Shown here: positions 1 to 13,554 of the stretch, one piece after another
Layout of the letters: each line of letters opens with the position of its first letter
Numbering within the stretch: position 1 is the stretch's first letter
Assembly: GCF_000220395.1 (NCBI RefSeq)
Contig: NW_004086036.1
Location: forward strand, 1-64,000
Length of the DNA: 64,000 nucleotides
From: Ichthyophthirius multifiliis
Taxonomy: Eukaryota > Ciliophora > Oligohymenophorea > Hymenostomatida
Reading direction: 5' to 3'
The notes under the pieces: generated by a model
The model's database searches: none
Told to the model about the DNA's origin: nothing
The model's input: the letters and a program-made list of their open reading frames with translations, nothing else
Program-made: the position numbers and the translations under genes

Positions 1-324
1 TAATAAAAAACATATATATTATATATATTATTTTCTTAAATATCTAAATAAATAAAATTATAAGTTAAAAATATGAGACAAAGGTATTGTAGATTGTATA
101 TTAAAATGGAATAATTATGTTAAAAAAAATTCTTTATTTCAATAATAATTTTGTAAAATATATATACAAAGTTTAATTAAAAATAAATTTTAAAAATAAA
201 ACAATATAATAATAATATAAATAAATTAAAAAAAAAAATTATGGATTAAAAATATATTTATAATTATAAAAAATAAATACTAATAATAGAAAAATATAAA
301 TATATATTAAATATAATAAATAAA

Positions 325-372
<48 letters not shown>

Positions 373-1020
373 CTTATATTTATATTTATTTATTAATATT
401 TACACACTAATATATATATAATTGCTATTTTTAAATATAATCTAATTATTAATATTATTATTATATTTACCATTTATTATATGTAATCTATTTTTTAATT
501 ATTTAATATTTTTTAGCTATATATTTTATTAATATTAACTTTAAACAAATAAGTATGTTAATATTAACTTAAATAATATTATATTATTATAACTTTATAA
601 TAAAAAAAAATATTTTGTTAAAATCAAAATTTTTAATTTTGTATAAAGTTATAATATTATTAAGTTTATAATTAAAAATAACTTTCTAAACATTTTAATT
701 TGAATATATTAAAATTTGAAATTAATTGTAAAAATTTGATAAAAAAAACTATAATATATATATAATATTTTTTTTTAAAATGAAAAAATGAAATAAAATT
801 ATTAAAACTTTAACTAAAGTTTACAAAGTAATATATTAAAATTAAAAAAAATAAAAAAATAAGATAAATTTTTGAAATATTTTTTATTTATAAGTATATA
901 GTTAAATATATTAATATATATAATATAAATATTTATATATTTAATTTTATTTTTAAAATAAATTACTTTATTATTATAAATTTAACTAAAAAATATTTTT
1001 TTTTAAAATCATAATAATTA
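1..1020. other. AT-only intergenic DNA at the window start
   Basis: No supported gene. The stretch is almost pure A/T, with a (TA)n tract at about 326-372 and scattered poly-A/T runs. It should hold the promoter of the coiled-coil gene that starts at 1021, but no distinct element stands out. Confidence 0.5.
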
Positions 1021-2491
1021 ATGTTTTAAAATAATTTCGAAAGATTAAATTCTTCAAATTTCTTTATGAAAAGTTTTAATTTAAAAAATTATATTTCTAA
1101 TTAAAAATAATCTTCTTCTCTTATAGTTTAAAATAATTAATATTTATTAAATACTCCAACAAGTTAGGCTAATTAATTTTAAACTTAAGTAACTAAAACA
1201 TAAGAAAGTGAAAACAATTTAAATTGTAATAGTTTATTATAATCATCCTATTCTTAATAAAATAATAAAAATGGTGCATATTCAGAAGCTTATATTAAGG
1301 CAATGATAGCTCTTTAATAAAAAATAGTGAGTTTAGAATAATAATTAAATGAAAAGGATTAAAATACTAAATATTAAGATAATATTGTCTAATAAGAATA
1401 ACAAATTGTCAAATTAGAATAACTTGTATGTTTATATGAAAAATAGATTTTTTCTTTAGAAAATAAAATCTAATAAAAAGAAAATGAAGTTTCTTAAATT
1501 ATTGAGGAAAAAAATTAAATTGAAAACGAAAAATTAAATTAAATTAAAGAATTTTTAGATAAGAATTAAGAAAGAAATTTTATATTAGAATAATAAATTG
1601 AAACTATTAATGTTTTATAGTAATAATTAAGTGATGAAAAAGATAAGAATTATTCATTAAATAAATAATAGAATGATTTGAAGATTAATCTTTAGGAAAT
1701 TAAAGGTTCTTTTATATAATTAAAAGAAGAATTTATCAAATATAAGGAAAAGTTTAATCAATAAATACTTGATAGTCTTGAAAATAATTACTCTTAATAA
1801 ATATAAGGATTTAAATAAGAAATTATTCAAGCAAAATATACAATTTAAGGGCTTTAATAATAACTAAATTAAGAAAAAAATTAGAATTAGAATATAAGTG
1901 AGCTTCTTAAATAAAGTTAAGGTAAAATTTTTGCATTGAATAAAGAAATTTAAAGTTAGAATGATGTTTAGATTGATAATAGGGTTTAAAAAGAAATAAA
2001 TGAATAGATATAAATGAGAAAAAAAGAGATTTAAAAAGATTTAGATTTATAATTGTAAATTTTTAATGAAAACTAAGAAAAAATAAATTTCTAAAATAAA
2101 TAAATTGAAAAAAATGAGAAAAGAATAATATAGTAATTAGAGGAAATTTAATTAAACGAGGAAAAAATAAATAATTAAGAACAAATAAATCATTAGGAAA
2201 AAATAAAAAATTAGGAAAATATAAAAAATATAGAAAATATAAATAATTAACAAAATATAAATAATAAAGAGAAAATATATAATTAATAATATATAGATAA
2301 AAGGAAAAATTATTCAAATCAAAAATTTTCTACATAAGATCATTTATTTAATATTTAAGAAGAAAGTAATTTATTAAATTTTGATAATGAAGAATTATTT
2401 AAAAGCTATTTTAATAGTAAAAGCTCATTAAAATTTTAGGAATCAGCTTTAAAAAATAAAATAGGAATACTTATTAATAAAGAGAATAACG

Positions 2492-2543
<52 letters not shown>

Positions 2544-2918
2544 TATAAATATTGATTTAAATAAAAATTCTAATAATAATTTTAATAATATTAATTTTGA
2601 ATATAATTAAGACTTAAGAGATAGGTTTTATAGAGATTAAACTACAGATATTTAAAAGAATATTTAGAATTTAAATTTAAAATATGATGAGCTTATTTAA
2701 TAATCAAAAGTATTATATAATTTTTATTTATATTTTTATTATATAAATATTTATTTTTAAAATGTTTTTAAAAAATTTTTTTATATATTTATTTTTGTTT
2801 TTTTATTTAGATATAAGAAAATTAAAGTTAAAAATCTATTATTAGAAGATAACTACTTGATATTGCTGAAAAATTAAAAGATTTAAATTAAAAATTGTAT
2901 GAAGTTTAAAGAAAATGA
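1021..2918 (+). CDS. Gln-rich coiled-coil protein, about 598 aa
   Basis: I do not recognise a family. Read with TAA/TAG as Gln, the frame runs from the ATG at 1021 through 2709, an intron with GT...TAG ends spans 2710-2810, and a second exon (2811-2915) ends at TGA 2916-2918. No frameshift is needed. The first 110 residues are Ser/Asn/Gln-rich. From about residue 95 to 460 the sequence is a near-continuous coiled coil of E, K, Q, L and I heptads. A 16-codon Asn run (AAT)n lies at 2494-2541. The short last exon is basic (IIRRQLLDIAEKLKDL) and may be a conserved tail. The composition fits a structural, cytoskeletal or basal-body protein, but nothing specific shows this. Confidence 0.72.
2494..2541 (+). 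repeat. (AAT)n microsatellite coding poly-Asn
   Basis: About 16 tandem AAT codons inside the coiled-coil gene at 1021-2918. Similar in-frame trinucleotide runs occur at 32872-32916, 40797-40841 and (as TTA on the + strand) 59137-59195. Confidence 0.9.
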
Positions 2919-3304
2919 AATAAAATTATATAATATTAATTTTTTGAAAAATTTATAAATATAATTATTGAATAAAAAAAATTAAATTATTAAAATTATT
3001 TATTAAACTATATATATTTAAATAAATAATAATGATTATCATTAATTAATTAATTATTATTATTATTATTATTATTAATATTATTAATATTATTATAAAT
3101 TATTTATTATATTTACTATTTATATTTTATATAAATATTTAGAATTATTATATGTTTGTTTAAAAACTTAATTTAAATACATTTCATAATTAAGTAAAAA
3201 ATATAGTTTAAAAAATATTTTTTGTAAATATTTAAATATTAATAAAATACTTTTAAATAATATTTTTTTTTGTAATAATACATATAAAAAACTAAATAAA
3301 ATTA
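2919..3304. other. Intergenic spacer
   Basis: AT-only DNA with a (TTA)n-like run near 3055-3090, between two co-directional genes. No coding signal seen. Confidence 0.5.
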
Positions 3305-6300
3305 ATGCAAAAAGATCTGTAAGACTAACATAACGATACATTTTATACTTTAAAATCAGAGTAAATATTTTATGAGTCTACAAATTAATAATTTTTAATA
3401 ATTTTGTGAAAATTCTTATTATTAACAAAATCATGAAAAAAATGACGAATTAATTTAAAAACTAATAACAATAATATTTAAAATTAATAAAATATGACAT
3501 TCGAAGACAATCTATAATATATAGAAGAAACGATTCTGATATAATAAATATGCACAACTTTGGGAATAATAACTTTAATAATAATATGAGGAAAATAATT
3601 TATTTTAGTAATAATTAATAACTTAAAATATTAATTAATAATAATAATAAGTAAATTTATCTGGTTTTAAATAAAATTATAAAGTTATTTTTAAAAAGAA
3701 TATATATAAAATATACAATAATACCATAAAAAAAGTGTCATTTATGATGACGAAGATTACGTATAAGATATTTATTATGATGATAAATCTTTAAATTAAC
3801 AAATAGAATATTCAATACAAGAATAATAACTAGAGTAAGTATAGGAATAAGAATTAATTACAGATAGCGATTAAAGATTATAATAAATAATTGAATAAGA
3901 TTTGAATTAAAATCTAGAATAAGTTTTATAATAGAAATTATAATATTAATAAGATTAAGAGCAAAATCTCGGTTAAGAATATGAATAATATTTAAAATAA
4001 AATATAAATTAATATATAGATTAAGATTTCGATTAAGATTTCGATTTAGATTTAGATTTAAGATTTCAAAGATTTCAATTAAGATTTAGATTAAGATTTC
4101 AATTAAGATTTCGATCAAAATATCGATTAAAACTTAGATTAAGATTTAGATTAAGACTTGTAACAAATTTAAGATTAAAATTTAGATTAATACTTAGTAC
4201 AAGATTAGGATTCGTAATAAGAAATGGATTAAAAATAGAAATAAGATATAGATTAAGAAGATTCAGAATAATAATTGTAGTAAGAATTCGAATAAGGATA
4301 AGAATTAGAAGAATAGTATGATTAAGAAAGTGCTCTTTAATTTCAAAATGTATAAGAAATCGAAAGATCAACCGAAAAGCAAATAGAAAATTATCCTGAA
4401 ATAAAAAAATAAGAAAGTTAATAATTTAAATAAGAAAGTTTATCAGAATAAAAAGAAGGAGAAGAATATTTAGAATAAAAAGAAGAATAAGTATATATTG
4501 AAGAAAAATGCGATAAAAATAAATATGATGAAAAACAAGCGGAAAAAAAATAAGAATTAGTTAAATATTTAAAAGAAGAAAATAAAGAATTAAATTAAGA
4601 AAAAATAGAATTAAAATAAGGAAATTAATTAGATTTAGAACAAAAATATTCATTATTTAAAAAAGAAGAAACCAATTTATTATAAAAACAAAAAGAAATT
4701 AATTTGGATGAAAATTTGATTGAAAATAAAAGCGAAAAATAAATAAGAGAAAATGAAGAATAAGAAATAGAAAATAAAATATTATAAAAAAGTTAAACTT
4801 AAATATAAAAATTTACAGATGAAAATTTAAATAATGATTAAAACAGTTAAATATAAGATTAATTAGAAGAAAAACTAAGTGTTTTTGAAGAAAGTCCTTA
4901 AAAAGTTAAACAAAACAAAACAAAAATATATATGTATAATAACTCAATAATTTATAAAATTTAATAGAAAATAATTATTGAAAATAAAAAATAAAATATA
5001 TTTAGTTTAAAAGAAAGTAATATGAGTTTAATATTAAATTAAATAAAAAATTAATAGAAATAATTTAAATTTGTAAAAGATTCATAAGATTTAGCTATAA
5101 GATTTAGTTAGTTTGTGGAAGATATAAGGAATGAGTAAAAAACGCAAAGTTAATAAAAATTATTAACTTAAAGTTACATAGAAAAAGAATTTTAATTTTA
5201 ATTAGATGATGAAATATTAAATAAAAGTTAATAATAATTACAAACTGAAGAATTTTTATAAAGCAAAATTAAAAATATGTAAAATAAAGATTAAGTTATA
5301 TATAATAATTATATACAATAGTAAATAAATTAAGTAATTTATTTAAATTTAAATATTTATTTATTTATTCGATTTTTAGTTATCTGATGTTTCTTTTTTA
5401 AATAATGAAGAACTTTTATAAAATAATATATCAGTAAATTAATTATTAACTAAAAATGATACTTCTAATAAATAAATATAAAATTTAGAAATTTAATTAT
5501 AAATAGATTAAAATAGAAATTTTATTTAAAAGTTATTTTTTATTTTATAATCTATTTATTTTTATATAAAAAATATTTTAAAAGAAATTAATTATTTACA
5601 TAAGGTACTTAATAAAATTATAATTCTTTAAATTTTGATAAAATAATAAATAATTAAAAAGATATAATTAATTATTTATAATAAAAATGTTAAGATTAAG
5701 AAACAGATGTAAAATATAAATATTTTTATTAAAAATTTATACTTATTAAAAATTTAAAAGATTTAGTTTTTAAATCTAAAAAATCAATAACTTTAAAGAT
5801 AGATAAATGACGTAAAAAAATCATTTTTTTAAAAATAATCGTAAATAATTTTTTATTCAATATTAATTATAGCATTTTGAATAAACTATAAAAAGTCTAT
5901 AAGATGAAAATTAAGTTTAGTTTTTGACTAAATTAGAAATGTTAAATGATACAATATAATAATAAAAATATGGTTTAATCTAATAAGAATAACTAATTAA
6001 TAATAAATTATAAATTATTGAAGATTTAAAAAAATAAATAGATCTTTTAATGAAATAAAATAATGAAATTATTGTAAAAATATATTTTTTTATATTAAAA
6101 AAGAATAATAAAGTAAAACAATTAATCACTTGTAAATGAATTGCAAAAAAAAATAGAAAATAAAGAATAAATTATTTAGAATATAAAAATTTAAATGGAA
6201 GAAGAAATTAAAATACTTAATTAAAATATATATGAATAGAAAAATATTATTTAATAATTATAATAAAAACAAGAAAAGGACTAAAATAACTATTAGTAAA

Positions 6301-6569
6301 ATTTAAAAATTTAAATAGAAGAGGAAGTTAAAATACTTAATTAAAATATATCTGAATAGAAAAATATAATAGAATAATTATAATAACAAAAGGAAGAAAT
6401 ATTAATTAAGACTGAATAAAGAAATAATATTATTTTAAAGTAAATAAGAGAAGAAAAGGAATAAGAAATATAAAAATTAAATAATTATATTGAAAAAATA
6501 TAGTAAGAATATTAAAATATTGCTGAGGAGAATTAAAATTGGTAAATTTAATTTGAAGAAAAAGAAGTA

Positions 6570-6601
<32 letters not shown>

Positions 6602-9187
6602 CTAATAATATAAAATATAGATATTATACTAAAATTTAAATTAGTAATTATAATCATAGAAAAATGGTCTAGAAAATTAAATTTAACTTTTGAATTAAAA
6701 TTTAGAAGAATAAAAAAATTAATATTATTAATAATAATAAAACGATGAGAAGATAATATGCGAATTAGAGGTAACATTTAGTTAAAAATAATTTTTTATA
6801 AATAAAAAATAGAATTAATTATCTATAAAAGAAGATATTATTAATGATTAATTAAATTAGATTTAAATATTGAAAGAAGATAATTAAAAAGTAAAGTATA
6901 TTTTTTTGATTTTTATAATAAAAAAAAGAAAAATCATGAAATCGTAAAATATGAAAATATCTATTTAGAATATTAATGGCTTTAAAAAAATTATTAAGAA
7001 CTTTAAAAAGTAAAAAAACATTATTTTATTTAAAATCAATGAAAAATTTTAGGTTTGTTCAAAATACGAAAATTCAAACAATCAAAAAGAAAAACAAATA
7101 TTAATAATAAATTAATTAAAAGAATAAATTAATAAAAATTAACAATAAAAAGAAGATTTAGAAAAGAAATTAATGTAATAAAGTGAAATAATAAATTAAT
7201 AATATACAATAGTAGAAGAATTATAAAACTAAATAAATGGACTTGAAAAATGTGCAAATTAGAAAGATGAATAAGTTTAAATGATTTAGGAAAAAATAAA
7301 AGAATTAAATTAATAAATCATTTAAAAAGATTAAATAATAAAAGATTCATTTTAACCAGTTATAGAATATAAAAATTAATAAATAAACGAACTTTAAAAT
7401 TAAGAAAATGAACTTTTAAATTAACTATAGGAATTAAAAGAAGAATTGGAAGAGAAAATCGAATTATTATAAGAATTACAAGTTTAGAATTAGTTTTTAT
7501 AAGAATAAATAAATGATTAAATTAATGAAAGTTAAAAGGAATGTTATTTAGAAGAAATTCAATAATATAAACAAGTTTTATTTTTATGTTTACTAATATT
7601 TATTTTAAATTTAAAAAGGAACTACTAAATAGATAAGAAATAATGCAAAAACAATAGGAAGATATTGAATTATTAGAAGTCTAAATGAATAATATTAAGG
7701 AAAGCTATAATTAAGAAGTGTATTAATTAAAATAAGAGTTACTTTAAAGAACTAAAGAAAAGAAAGAATACGATTAAAAAATATAAGAATAATAGAATCA
7801 AATAAGAGACTTATAAATGAAATTTTAAGAAATAAATAATAAACATTAAAGAGAAATAAGCATAAAAAATGAACATTATGAAGAAATTATATAAAAATAA
7901 ATCAAAAAAATTTAAGAAATGGATAAGTATAAAACCACCTAAATTGAATAAAAAAAAGAAAACGAACTTTTAAATAATTAAAATGAAAAAATAACAAAAT
8001 AACAACCTAATCTAATTCTTATTTAAAATAATCAAAAGTAAAAACAAAAAAAGATTATTAATAAACTATTTTATTTTATTTTTTTTAAAAAAAAGATATT
8101 AAAATAATCAAAATTCGCCTTTAATATATAATCCTTAATAAACAAATGTTTTAGATTAAGCTTATTTGAAATGTATAGAACGTTCTAAAAATTTATTAAG
8201 TAAAAACGAGATAATATTAAATAATTTAAAGGCTTAAAAATAACATACTAGATGTAATAAATCTCCATAACCAAACAATTAGAATTAACAACCAATATAA
8301 TAAAATATTAATAACTATAATAGTTTAAATAATTCATAGAATTCTTAAAAAATATAAATATCTTCTTACAATTAAAGCTAATTGAACTCATAACATTAAT
8401 ATTAAAAAAAATACAGTAAAATGATAAATAAACACCTTTATAAAATATGAATTTAAATGAAATTAAAACTATTCAAAATTTAAATAATAGTTAATATCCT
8501 AAAAGACCTCCTATAATGGAATAAAAAAATAGAACTTTTTCTATAGGAAGCTAATAATCTAATATTCAAATTGATGATTTATAAAATAAGTTTAAATAAT
8601 ATTAATTATAAAAACCTTAAAATGAAAATACTCATAAAAATAATAATATTACATAAGCTAATATTCCTAAATATGAAGGAGAAAGATTAGGAAATTTAAG
8701 ACATGGAAGAGGTAGATGTTATTATCCTAATGGGGAAATATATGAGGGCGAATGGAAAAGTGATAAGGTATATATATATATATATATTTTATTTAAATTT
8801 TTAAGATTTTTTTTTTTTTCGTTATTTTAAATAAAGAGACATGGATTTGGAATCTTAAAAGATTAAAATGGAGAAATATATAATGGAGATTGGGAATATG
8901 ACCTTTATCATGGTCAAGGAAAACTAAGAAATAAATTTGTTGAAGTTTTAAATAAAGAATTCGATTATAATAATTTCGAATTACTTAAGAATTATTGGGT
9001 TAGTTATAGTGGAGAGCTTAAAAATCATTCATTGCATGGATTAGGCACTTTACTTTTGTCAAATGGGGAGAAGTTTTTGGGAGCTTTTGCAGGAGGAAAA
9101 ATACATGGAGAAGGCAGTTTTTATAGAAAAAATGGGGAAATTGAAGTTGGTTATTGGTAAAATAATAAATTTGTAGGAAAATTATGA
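3305..9187 (+). CDS. Large coiled-coil protein with C-terminal MORN repeats
   Basis: Starts at ATG 3305 and ends at TGA 9185-9187. I place introns at 3361-3524, 3651-3735, 5334-5379, 5532-5584, 5709-5760, 5812-5872, 6074-6113, 6567-6620, 6771-6812, 6891-6928, 7010-7052, 7575-7618, 8038-8095 and 8768-8836, each GT...AG and keeping the frame. The N-terminal third is acidic with degenerate Asp-Gln-Asp-Phe/Leu repeats (about 4018-4260). The middle is a long E/K/Q/L coiled coil. The last 180 residues are MORN repeats: YEGERLGNLRHGRGRCYYP, then YNGDWEYDLYHGQGKL, YSGELKNHSLHGLGTL and GGKIHGEGSFYRKNGEIE. MORN repeats bind membranes or act as scaffolds, often in ciliary or cortical proteins. Two frame breaks remain: near 4060 in the Asp/Gln repeat, and in the A8 run at 8404-8411. 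A ciliary or cortical role is inference. Confidence 0.8.
4018..4260 (+). repeat. Imperfect 6/12-bp tandem repeat coding Asp-Gln-Asp-Phe/Leu
   Basis: Units related to gattaagattt(c/a) are repeated tens of times and encode D-Q-D-F and D-Q-D-L steps in the MORN-repeat gene. The frame appears to shift by one base near 4060 within the array, as expected from slippage or a base-calling error. Confidence 0.75.
6570..6601 (+). repeat. T13-A19 palindrome inside an intron
   Basis: An uninterrupted T run (6570-6582) is followed at once by an A run (6583-6601) in the intron at 6567-6620. It can fold as a perfect A-T hairpin. Similar T-run/A-run junctions occur in introns at 8074-8094 and 57493-57519, and in the spacer near 29757. 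Confidence 0.85.
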
Positions 9188-9278
9188 AAACTTTTTTTTT
9201 TTTAATAAATTTAATTAATATGTATTTTTTTTTTTATTTATTTGCATTTTTTCTTCTTTTTATGATTTTTTTTTTTTT

Positions 9279-9296
9279 GGGGGGGAGGGGGGGGGG
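9279..9296 (+). repeat. G-tract (G7-A-G10) in the 9188-9340 spacer
   Basis: Seventeen G and one A directly follow a T run, between two convergent genes in DNA that is otherwise nearly G-free. A second tract, G8-A-G4, lies at 29609-29621 just after another gene. It could be a G-quadruplex former or an assembly artefact. It is not a (TTGGGG)n telomere repeat. Confidence 0.85.
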
Positions 9297-9340
9297 AAAA
9301 TCTATAAACAAATATTATTTTTTTTTTTTTTATTATTATT

Positions 9341-10679
9341 TCAAAAAAATGAATTTTAATATATTTTCTTGGACTATATTAAGGTCTATATTTCTTTAAA
9401 ATTTGGCCGTTTTTCATCTAAAATTTCTATTTAATCTATATAATTTTAAAAATTTTAAATATAGAGGTTATTGTTTTGTTAAAAATAATTCAAAATTTAA
9501 TTTGTTTATTGAATGAAAATATCTTTGCCGAAAATCCAATAAAATCCAAGCAAAATTTAATGAGAGATTTTCAAATCTAAATCTTCTTTTTTAATTATAG
9601 AAATAATTAAGTTTTAAAAAATTTATTAAAAAACCTTTATTTTTTTTTAAATAAATAAAAATATTATTTATATGTTATATATATATATAAAAAGATACTT
9701 AATAATTTAAATATTCTTTGTATTTTTAATTATCTTAATTTTAAAAATAATAATTCATAATATCTGTAAAGAAATTAAGATATTTTTAATCTTATTCAGA
9801 TTCCTTAAACATAATCTATTTATTTATTTATTTATTTTAAAAAAAAACATTAAATTTAAATTATTTACTTAAATCAAATTTAAAAATTGCTATTATTCTA
9901 AATAAGTAAATATATATATATCTTTTTCAGCAAAAGTACATATACAAATATAAACACTTTATAATTATTTTCTGAATTAATCTCTACGTTATTCTGTTAA
10001 AGAGTTTAAACATATAAATATATTAGAAACTAAAATTTAGTCTTATTCATTTTAAAAGGATAGTTGTTAGTTTTAATAAAGATTATAGACTATTTAGTAT
10101 ATATATTTCAAAGGCTTTATTAATTAGTCTTCTTCTTTATTTTCATCAAATTAATTATTGATTATAATATTTTAAGAATAAATGGTTATTATAATAATTT
10201 TATTTTATAAATCCTTTTACAAATAATTTTTTAGATTAATGATTTTCGAACTAATTTAAACCAAAAATTTAAGGGTTAAACTTGTTTCTTATTTTGTTTC
10301 TATGATTTATCCAAAAAACTAAAATATGTTATAATTTAATAGAAAATTATAAAAATTTTCAAAAGAAAAATAAGAAATATGTTTAGAAATTCCAATTAAA
10401 GCATTTAAAACTTTACTAGAATTTTCTAAATTAAGATTTTATTAAAAAGAAGTATAAAATTCTTATAATAAATTAGACTGTTTTTTATTTTATAATTATA
10501 AGTTTTTCCATTTTTTCATATTTGTCAAGAATTATGAATATATTTTTGTATATTTACTGAATTTATTTATTATTTTTTAAAAGAAAATAAAAGCCTTTTT
10601 AATGATAAGTAAATAATATATTATTCTAAAATTATTATATATCAAATAAATTTGTAGCAAATAATAATCCCTATTATAA

Positions 10680-10715
<36 letters not shown>

Positions 10716-11338
10716 TTATTTATATATATATATTTTTTTATTATTTTTTATAATTTTTTTTCATTATTATTTATAATTTTTTTTTTATTAATACTTCTTC
10801 AGAAACTTAAATTAAATCAGCGAAATTTCTTAATATTTTTATAAAATAAGGAAATTAGTTTTTTTATAAAATATATGCCTAAAAAATATATATTAAATTT
10901 GGTAAAAGAGAAACATTTTTTAAATTAATTAATAAAGAAAATTAAGATATTTATTTATTATAATCAAATCTCATATTATTTTTGAAACCGAAAATAAGCT
11001 TTATTGTTTTATTAAAAAACTTTACGATAATTTTCTAAATAAAAGATGGAATATTAGTTTTTTAAAGATCAAAAATGAATAAAAAAAACTTAGAAAAAGA
11101 TGTAAAAGATAATTATAAAATATTTAAATCTTCATTTATATCTATTTAACGAGAATTTAATTCAAAATGCTTATTTACAGTTATTAGTTCATTTTTAATG
11201 TTTTAAATTTAAAGTTTTTCTAATAAAATTAAATTAAATGCTAATTTATTATATTAAATTTAATCTTATTCTTTGTTATATTATAATTCTTATAAATTTT
11301 CAAATAATATTTCTTCAAATTTATCAATCCTTTTATTT

Positions 11339-11386
<48 letters not shown>

Positions 11387-12189
11387 AATATATACATATA
11401 TATATATAATAATTGTTTTTACCATATATGTCCTAGTTTTTAAAATATATCTAATGTTTTTTGATGTTTTTCCATATATTCTTCGAAAAAATCTTATGTT
11501 AATATATTTTATTCTATAAATGTAATATTATGCCTAATATAAACAATAATTATATCCTCAACTAAATTTCTTAAAATTTATTAATGATCACTTCCTTCAT
11601 GATTTAAAGCAAAATGATATCCATTCCAAAACTCAAGAAGTATTTCAGAAAATAAAACTTAATTTTGTTAAATTAAGCCTATATGAAATTACTAAATCTA
11701 ACTTAAAAAATCAAGAAAGTCTATATTACTTTTAATATTTTTGTTTTGTTTTTTATTAATAAATACAATTAAATATATATTTTTCGATATACTTTTCTCC
11801 ATCATTAAATGTAATACCTATAGGAATTTTAGCTATACATTCACAAAAGGCTTAAATAATTTATTTCTTTAGAAAGAAGAAATTTTAATCTTGTAATATA
11901 TTTTCTAACACTTTATTTAGGTTTTTGATTATATGGAATATATGTTGGAATTTTTATTCTTGTTTTTTGAAATATCGGACACTTAATTTAATTAAAAGTC
12001 CTATTATATTTAATGCAATAATAGAAATATCAGTATTAATATCAATATATTTAAAATAAAAATCGAAAAGAAAGGAAACAAATTATTCGCTTTTTAATTC
12101 ATTATGGTAAATATTTAATTCACTTCTTTATTTTTACGGAACAGTGATAATAGCTTATTATTTTTTAAAAACAAAAATATACATAATTA

Positions 12190-12228
<39 letters not shown>

Positions 12229-13055
12229 TATAATAAAATTATTATCAGAAACTTTTTTTTAGTCAAAATAATCATAATCTAAACATTCGAATAATAAATT
12301 AAGTATTTGAAAAAGTACATATTGACTTTCTTAATCTTATTTGTATGGATTTTCTTTATATTCCTATAATACTTAGAACGGAATTTCATATATTTAAGGA
12401 AGTATATTAAATTTGAATTCGTTTTCTTACTTTCTTAAGAAATAATTGTAAGAGTCTTTTGAGTGTTTTGGATTCAGATCGTATTTTTAGATTTCCTGTA
12501 TTAAGTTTATGAAAAATTAAAGCCCTAATCCTAAATGAAACATTGAATTTTCACAAAAAGCTTTAACATCATCTATTATATTGAAATTTTGTGTAGAATA
12601 ATTATAAAAAAATTTAAATATAAGGATTAACAAATCTTAATAATAATATGAATTATCTATATTGTATCTATAACAGTAGAAAATTCCTTTATATATTTCT
12701 TATTTTTATTATTCATTGAAAATATAATAATATTATTTGATTTATTCCTTTAATAATAGTAATAAATCTATTTAGGATTGTTTATTTGAATATTATTCTT
12801 TTTATAGATTTTCAATTATTTTTAGTATTTATTATGTCTTTTTTGAAAGGTTTTCAGAATATTATGTTTATATTGGGTCTTATATTTCCTCTTTTTATAA
12901 TATTATACTTAATGGGTAACTTTTTTAGGCGGGTAGATATTATTTTTTAGGAGTACTTTTTTATTTATTTATTGTTTATGCTTTTTATTTTATTTTTTAC
13001 ACTCTAAATTGTTTGATTTCTTCTAAAACTTAAACTAACTCTTATTAAATTTCCA
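9341..13055 (-). CDS. Exportin-7/RanBP16-like karyopherin (HEAT-repeat transport receptor)
   Basis: The minus-strand frame starts at the ATG complementary to 13053-13055 and ends at the TGA complementary to 9341-9343, giving roughly 1,000 aa. GT...AG introns, often (TA)n-rich, break it. Identity is from the order of landmarks remembered for exportin-7. These are FHLGLGLQFFINLIQEI, then ESQYVLFQILNLLFECLDYD, a segment like SEQFVSFLFDFYFKYID, KVLENILQDQNFFF, and LFSEILLEFWNGYHF, which matches the 'LL..W' helix before the EDII-IVYI stretch. The rest is amphipathic helix pairs as in HEAT repeats. Karyopherins carry cargo through nuclear pores with Ran-GTP. Superfamily membership is fairly safe; assignment to exportin-7 rather than another exportin is inference. 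Confidence 0.6.
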
Positions 13056-13469
13056 TTATTTGTAATATTAAATTAAATAATAATGTTTTTTATTTTTTTT
13101 TAGTTAAATAAAATTTAATTTTAAATTTCAAATTTTTTTTTTTTGGGGAAATATATAAAGTTGAAATATTTATTTTATAATAAAAGTGTTTTTATTAATT
13201 ATTTTTTATTAAATTAAATTTAATAATATGAATATATTTTGCATGTTATATAATTAAAATAAATATATATAAATTATAATATAATAGAAATTTAAAAATT
13301 ACATTAATATTTAATATAAATGTTTAATTTAATTAATATATTATTTATATTAATTATATTTTATTTAATATATTTTTTTTTAAGTATAAATTTTAAATTT
13401 GATTTAAATTTTATATATTATAAAAACAAAATTTGTTTTTTTTAAAAATTTTCTAGTAAAAAGAAATAT

Positions 13470-13480
<11 letters not shown>

Positions 13481-13522
<42 letters not shown>

Positions 13523-13542
13523 TATATATATATATATATATA
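13481..13542. repeat. (TA)n dinucleotide tract
   Basis: Thirty or so TA units with a single interruption. Comparable tracts occur at 41749-41810, 44695-44740, 46627-46702, 46889-46937, 49470-49520, 60118-60160 and 62590-62632, mostly inside introns. Confidence 0.95.
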
Positions 13543-13554
13543 TATATTAAATCT

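Noticed and set aside
4099-4371. Minus-strand ORF rich in Leu/Asn/Phe
   Set aside because: It is the antisense shadow of the Asp-Gln repeat in the MORN gene. Similar shadows at 2063, 6430, 32562, 43317 and 48863 were also dropped.
9279-9296. Telomere or chromosome end
   Set aside because: No (TTGGGG)n or (CCCCAA)n array; coding sequence continues on both sides.
9184-9399. Plus-strand 71-aa ORF with a Gly-rich stretch
   Set aside because: It spans the stop of the MORN gene, a T run and the G-tract; composition is that of non-coding low complexity.
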